64,000 nucleotides of DNA, from contig NZ_JABSPU010000007.1 in the NCBI RefSeq assembly GCF_013214815.1, positions 1 through 64,000 on the forward strand, given 5' to 3'. A program made the translations under genes and the position numbers. The notes under the pieces are model-generated. The model saw only the letters and a program-made list of their open reading frames with translations. It was not told the DNA's origin and did no database searches. Position 1 is the first letter of the stretch. Each line of letters starts with the position of its first letter. This document shows, one piece after another, positions 59,314 through 64,000 of the stretch. This stretch comes from Gilvibacter sp. (GTDB lineage Bacteria > Bacteroidota > Bacteroidia > Flavobacteriales > Flavobacteriaceae).

Positions 59314-60666
59314 ATGTATACGCTACCTAACAAACTAAAACTTTTCGCTATTATTTTTATGGTGGTTGGTGCCTTGGGTATGATTGGAGGTTTCCTTGCG
59401 GTTCCTTCAAATGTAGAAGAGGTAAAGACCATGATGGCCAGTCACGATGACGGTCATGGCGGAGGTCATGGAGATGCTACTGCTGCTCACGGAGGAGATC
59501 ACGGCGCTGCCGGAGCTCACGGTGAGGAAGGTGCTCATTCGGGTGATGCCCACTACGAGCACGTTTTAGGTCAGTTGCAAAACCGTCCATGGGCGGCTGT
59601 TTATGTTGCAGCTTTCTTCTTTATGATGATTGCACTTGGAGCATTGGCCTTTTACGCGATACAATATGCAGCACAAGCTGGTTGGTCTCCTGTACTCTTT
59701 AGAGTGATGGAAGGAATCACCGCTTATCTGCCAGTAGGAACAGTTATTTTGTTTGTACTGCTATTGCTTTCTGCTTTACATTTCAATCACCTTTTCCACT
59801 GGATGGATGGTGATCTAGTAAATCCAGATAGCGACAAATTTGACAAGATCATAGCTGGAAAATCTGGTTTCTTGAATACACCTTTCTTCTTGATCCGCGC
59901 AGGAATCTTCATCTTAGGATGGAATCTTTACCGTGCGATTTCTAGAAAGTACTCTTTGAAATTGGACGAGACTAATGATCCAGCATACTTTAAGAAGCTA
60001 TTTAAATTCTCTGCTGGTTTCCTAGTGTTCTTCATCGTGACAGAATCGATGATGTCTTGGGACTGGATCATGAGTTTTGACCCACACTGGTTCTCTACCT
60101 TATTTGGATGGTATGTGTTTGCGGGTATGATGGTTTGTGCCATTACCGTGATCGCTATGATAACCATGGTGCTAAAATCTCAAGGTTACTTAGAGTTTGT
60201 AAACGACAGTCACATTCACGATTTGGCCAAGTTTATGTTCGGATTCAGTATTTTCTGGACCTACCTATGGTTCTCTCAGTTCATGCTGATCTGGTACTCA
60301 AACATTCCGGAAGAGGTAACGTACTTTGTTACAAGAATTGAAGATTTCAACCTCTTGTTCTTTGGAATGGTTGCGATGAACTTTGTGTTCCCGCTTCTTA
60401 TCCTTATGAACAGCGATTACAAACGAGTTAACTTGTTTGTGATCATGGCAGGTATTATTATCCTGGCGGGTCACTACATTGATGTATTTGTTATGGTTAT
60501 GCCATCAGCAGTAGGTACATCATGGTATATCGGAATGCCAGAGATCGGAGCTATGATGTTCTTCTTTGGGTTGTTCGTCTTTGTAGTGTTTACTGCATTG
60601 ACAAAAGCGCCGTTATTGGCCAAGGCTAACCCATTATTGAAAGAAAGTAAACAGTTCCATTATTAA
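59314..60666 (+). CDS. actF: Alternative complex III subunit F with His/Gly-rich loop
   Basis: Multi-TM, operon position; HDDGHGGGHGDATAAHGGDHGAAGAHGEEGAH. Confidence 0.92.
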   Translation: MYTLPNKLKLFAIIFMVVGALGMIGGFLAVPSNVEEVKTMMASHDDGHGGGHGDATAAHGGDHGAAGAHGEEGAHSGDAHYEHVLGQLQNRPWAAVYVAAFFFMMIALGALAFYAIQYAAQAGWSPVLFRVMEGITAYLPVGTVILFVLLLLSALHFNHLFHWMDGDLVNPDSDKFDKIIAGKSGFLNTPFFLIRAGIFILGWNLYRAISRKYSLKLDETNDPAYFKKLFKFSAGFLVFFIVTESMMSWDWIMSFDPHWFSTLFGWYVFAGMMVCAITVIAMITMVLKSQGYLEFVNDSHIHDLAKFMFGFSIFWTYLWFSQFMLIWYSNIPEEVTYFVTRIEDFNLLFFGMVAMNFVFPLLILMNSDYKRVNLFVIMAGIIILAGHYIDVFVMVMPSAVGTSWYIGMPEIGAMMFFFGLFVFVVFTALTKAPLLAKANPLLKESKQFHY

Positions 60667-60696
60667 TAAGTAAACTATAAAAGAAGAGTTATAACG

Positions 60697-61761
60697 ATGA
60701 CCGCATTTTTATACTTAGTAGTAATCATCCTTTTCGCTGTCAGTGTATGGCAGATGAGCAAGATCCTTTCCATGTCTAAAGCAGGAGAGGACAGTAGCAC
60801 TTCTCAGATCGCTAATGATAAAGACAACAAGATCAACGGTAAGTTGATGTTGGGCTTTGTAATCTTTATCTATGTATTGGCGTTCATTTCATTCTACAAA
60901 TGGTCTGATGTATTGCTTCCGGACTCTGCTTCAGAGCACGGAGTTGACATTGACCAACTATGGTTGATCTCCATGATCATCATCTTCATTGTAGGGATTA
61001 TCACCCAGTGGTTGTTGCACTATTTTGCATTCAAGTACAGTGGTAAAAAAGGACAACGCGCTACTTTTTATGCAGATAATGACCGTTTGGAATTTATCTG
61101 GACCGTTATTCCAGTTATCGTATTGGCGGGATTGATCATCTACGGATTGTTCACCTGGTCTGACATTATGAATGTCGACACAGAAGACGATCCAATAGTG
61201 ATTGAGCTTTATGCTTACCAGTTTGACTGGCGTGCCCGTTATGCCGGCGATGATAACATTCTAGGAGACGCTAACGTTCGCCTTATTGAAGGAGTGAACC
61301 AGTTAGGGCTTGACGCTTCCGATCCGGATGCACAGGATGATATCGTTGTTAATGAATTACACCTGCCAGTAGGCAGAAAGATCCTCTTTAAAATGCGCTC
61401 TCAGGACGTATTACACTCGGCCTATATGCCGCATTTTAGAGCTCAAATGAACTGTGTGCCAGGTATGGTTACCCAGTTTTCGTTTACTCCTACCAAGACC
61501 ACCGAGGAGATGCGTTTAGACGATGAAATCATTGCGAAGGTTGAGCATATCAACTCGATTCGCTCTGAAAAGAACGTAGCTCGTGCAATTGCAGGCGATG
61601 AGCCTTTAGAGTTGTATGAGTTTGATTATTTATTGCTATGTAACAAGATCTGTGGTAACACGCATTACAACATGCAGATGAAGATCGTAGTTGAGACGGA
61701 AGACGAATTCAATGAATGGCTTTCGACTCAAGACAACTTCGCCACAACTATGAAAAATTAA
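60697..61761 (+). CDS. coxB: Cytochrome c oxidase subunit II
   Basis: LEFIWTVIPVIVLAGLIIYGLFTW, AYQFDWRARYAG, LCNKICGNTHYNMQMKIVVE (CuA ligands). Confidence 0.95.
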   Translation: MTAFLYLVVIILFAVSVWQMSKILSMSKAGEDSSTSQIANDKDNKINGKLMLGFVIFIYVLAFISFYKWSDVLLPDSASEHGVDIDQLWLISMIIIFIVGIITQWLLHYFAFKYSGKKGQRATFYADNDRLEFIWTVIPVIVLAGLIIYGLFTWSDIMNVDTEDDPIVIELYAYQFDWRARYAGDDNILGDANVRLIEGVNQLGLDASDPDAQDDIVVNELHLPVGRKILFKMRSQDVLHSAYMPHFRAQMNCVPGMVTQFSFTPTKTTEEMRLDDEIIAKVEHINSIRSEKNVARAIAGDEPLELYEFDYLLLCNKICGNTHYNMQMKIVVETEDEFNEWLSTQDNFATTMKN

Positions 61762-61779
61762 AAAAGAATTTTTACAGGT

Positions 61780-63603
61780 ATGTCAGCACAAGGATACGCA
61801 CACCCGGTCACACATGATGAGCACGAACATCATCACAAAGAAACCTTTATAACCAAGTACATCTTCAGTACGGATCACAAGATGATCTCTAAGCAGTACT
61901 TGATTACAGGGCTGTTTATGGGAATCATTGGTATTGCAATGTCATTGATCTTCCGTTTGCAGTTGGCTTGGCCAGATAAACAATTCACCATTTATGAAGT
62001 ACTTCTTGGTAAATGGGGAGAGGACGGAATTATGGACCCCTCTGTATACTTAGCATTAGTTACGATCCACGGTACCATCATGGTATTCTTCGTACTAACG
62101 GCTGGGTTGAGTGGTACATTCTCTAACCTGTTGATTCCATTACAGATCGGAGCCCGAGATATGGCCTCCGGATTCCTGAACATGGTTTCTTATTGGTTGT
62201 TCTTCCTATCCAGTATCATCATGGTAATGTCTCTATTTGTAGAAGCTGGACCAGCATCTGCAGGTTGGACTGTATACCCACCGCTTTCTGCTTTGCCTCA
62301 GGCCATTCCAGGTTCTGGTGCGGGGATGACTTTATGGTTGGTGTCCATGACAATCTTTATCGCTTCCTCACTATTAGGTTCACTGAACTATATCGTAACG
62401 GTACTTAACTTGAGAACTAAAGGTATGTCAATGACGCGTTTGCCATTGACCATCTGGGCGTTCTTTGTAACTGCGATCATCGGTGTTATCTCTTTCCCAG
62501 TATTACTTTCTGCTGGACTTATGATGGTGATGGACAGAAGCTTCGGAACTTCATTCTTCCTTTCGGATATCTATATAGCAGGAGAGGTGTTACACAATCA
62601 AGGAGGTTCTCCAGTATTGTTTGAGCACTTGTTCTGGTTCCTAGGACACCCGGAAGTATATATCGTATTACTACCGGCTTTAGGTATTACGTCGGAAGTA
62701 ATTGCGACCAACGCTCGTAAACCGATCTTCGGTTATCGCGCCATGGTTGCCTCGATTTTGGCTATCGCATTCTTATCAACGATTGTATGGGGTCACCACA
62801 TGTTTATCTCAGGGATGAATCCATTCCTAGGATCGGTATTTACCTTTACAACCTTGCTTATCGCGATTCCATCCGCAGTGAAAGCATTTAACTATATAAC
62901 GACCCTCTGGAAGGGTAATTTGCAGCTCAACCCGGCGATGCTGTTCTCCATTGGATTAGTCTCTACCTTCATCACTGGAGGTTTGACAGGTATCATCTTG
63001 GGTGACTCTGCACTAGATATTAACGTACACGATACTTACTTTGTGGTAGCTCACTTCCACTTGGTAATGGGTATCTCTGCGCTTTACGGACTCTTTGCTG
63101 GGGTTTACCACTGGTTCCCTAAGATGTTCGAAGGCCGCATGATGAACAAGAACTTGGGTTATGTCCACTTCTGGATTACCGCAATTGGAGCTTATGGGGT
63201 ATTCTTCCCGATGCACTTTATCGGTATGGCTGGACTACCAAGACGTTATTACACCAACTCCGCCTTCCCATACTTTGATGACTTGGCAGATGTGAACGTA
63301 GTGATCTCCATCTTCGCCTTCATCACTGGAGCAGCGCAGTTGGTATTCTTGTACAACTTTATCCACTCTATGTTCTACGGTAAGAAAGGACCTAAGAACC
63401 CGTGGAACTCTAACACACTAGAATGGACTGCAGAAGTGAAGCACATTCACGGTAACTGGGATGGACCAATTCCAGAAGTACACCGTTGGGCTTACGATTA
63501 CAGTAAACTGAACAAAGACGAATCAGATTACGTGATCCCAGGGCAGGACTTCGTGCCGCAGCACATTCCACTTCAAGACAATGAAGAAGAAATGAATCAC
63601 TAA
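61780..63603 (+). CDS. coxA: Cytochrome c oxidase subunit I
   Basis: WFLGHPEVYIVLLPALGITSEVI, VWGHHMF, HDTYFVVAHFHLVM. Confidence 0.98.
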   Translation: MSAQGYAHPVTHDEHEHHHKETFITKYIFSTDHKMISKQYLITGLFMGIIGIAMSLIFRLQLAWPDKQFTIYEVLLGKWGEDGIMDPSVYLALVTIHGTIMVFFVLTAGLSGTFSNLLIPLQIGARDMASGFLNMVSYWLFFLSSIIMVMSLFVEAGPASAGWTVYPPLSALPQAIPGSGAGMTLWLVSMTIFIASSLLGSLNYIVTVLNLRTKGMSMTRLPLTIWAFFVTAIIGVISFPVLLSAGLMMVMDRSFGTSFFLSDIYIAGEVLHNQGGSPVLFEHLFWFLGHPEVYIVLLPALGITSEVIATNARKPIFGYRAMVASILAIAFLSTIVWGHHMFISGMNPFLGSVFTFTTLLIAIPSAVKAFNYITTLWKGNLQLNPAMLFSIGLVSTFITGGLTGIILGDSALDINVHDTYFVVAHFHLVMGISALYGLFAGVYHWFPKMFEGRMMNKNLGYVHFWITAIGAYGVFFPMHFIGMAGLPRRYYTNSAFPYFDDLADVNVVISIFAFITGAAQLVFLYNFIHSMFYGKKGPKNPWNSNTLEWTAEVKHIHGNWDGPIPEVHRWAYDYSKLNKDESDYVIPGQDFVPQHIPLQDNEEEMNH

Positions 63604-63625
63604 GACAGTATCCTTAGTAATCTTA

Positions 63626-63654
63626 AAACCCTTCCTCACCGGAAGGGTTTTTTG
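63626..63654 (+). terminator. Intrinsic terminator after coxA
   Basis: aaacccttcc-tcacc-ggaagggttt + t-run. Confidence 0.88.
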
Positions 63655-63691
63655 TTATATTTATCCTCCTTCAACCAACTAACCCAACATT

Positions 63692-64000
63692 ATGGAGACC
63701 GCCAAAAAAGGGCTGGGCTACTATTTTAAGCTCCTCGGCGAAGCTGTAAAGGGCAGTCAACAAGACTTTACAACCGGCAGTATTCGCAAAGCGATCTTCA
63801 TGCTTTCTGTACCTATGGTATTGGAAATGATGATGGAATCTATCTTCTTTTTGGTAGATGCCTATTTTGTTTCTAGTCTAGGTGCTAACGCCATCGCCAC
63901 GGTTGGATTAACCGAATCTGTACTCACTTTGGTCTATGCCATTGCCATAGGACTCAGTATGGGTGTTACGGCTATTGTAGCTCGTCGGATCGGAGAAAAG
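63692..64000 (+). CDS. MATE family efflux transporter, N-terminal part (runs off the window)
   Basis: [77 protein letters not shown]. Confidence 0.9.
   Translation, partial: METAKKGLGYYFKLLGEAVKGSQQDFTTGSIRKAIFMLSVPMVLEMMMESIFFLVDAYFVSSLGANAIATVGLTESVLTLVYAIAIGLSMGVTAIVARRIGEK

Noticed and set aside
1-64000. CRISPR array, toxin-antitoxin, restriction or defence islands
   Set aside because: No regularly spaced repeats and no hallmark proteins were seen in the ORFs.

Overview
This 64 kb window is chromosomal sequence from a Flavobacteriia-like member of the Bacteroidota. The lineage call rests on TAnnTTTG -7 promoter boxes, a split MetH, and an Act/Cox respiratory operon. Most of it is ordinary, densely coding sequence: a LytTR/HisKA_2-like two-component pair, a GH92 + glycosylasparaginase N-glycan module, a DUF2723 membrane protein, tRNA-Gln, metF plus a split B12-dependent metH behind a SAM-I riboswitch, a GGT/peptidase/YfcC gene run, an ABC-2 transporter, a 13 kb iron/heme-acquisition-like island (PepSY-flavodoxin-reductase fusion, DUF2271, ankyrin protein, TonB receptor, HmuY), rpoD, rimP-nusA-infB, and alternative complex III (actABCDEF) followed by coxB-coxA. 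No CRISPR array, prophage or intact IS was seen. The most interesting signals are non-coding: (1) 21-bp-spaced LytTR-type direct repeats at identical distance from the -7 box of two promoters; (2) a family of ~23 bp palindromes (TTATTTAgAATnATTCTAAATAA-like) at about six promoters, suggesting an uncharacterised Fur-like regulon that may also touch the respiratory operon; (3) a structured leader that would bury the start codon of an ABC transporter gene; (4) a terminator-like hairpin overlapped by a 16-codon uORF in front of rimP-nusA-infB; (5) a decayed tandem array of tRNA 3'-end/terminator/palindrome units after tRNA-Gln. All functional claims are inference from reading; no searches or folding programs were run.
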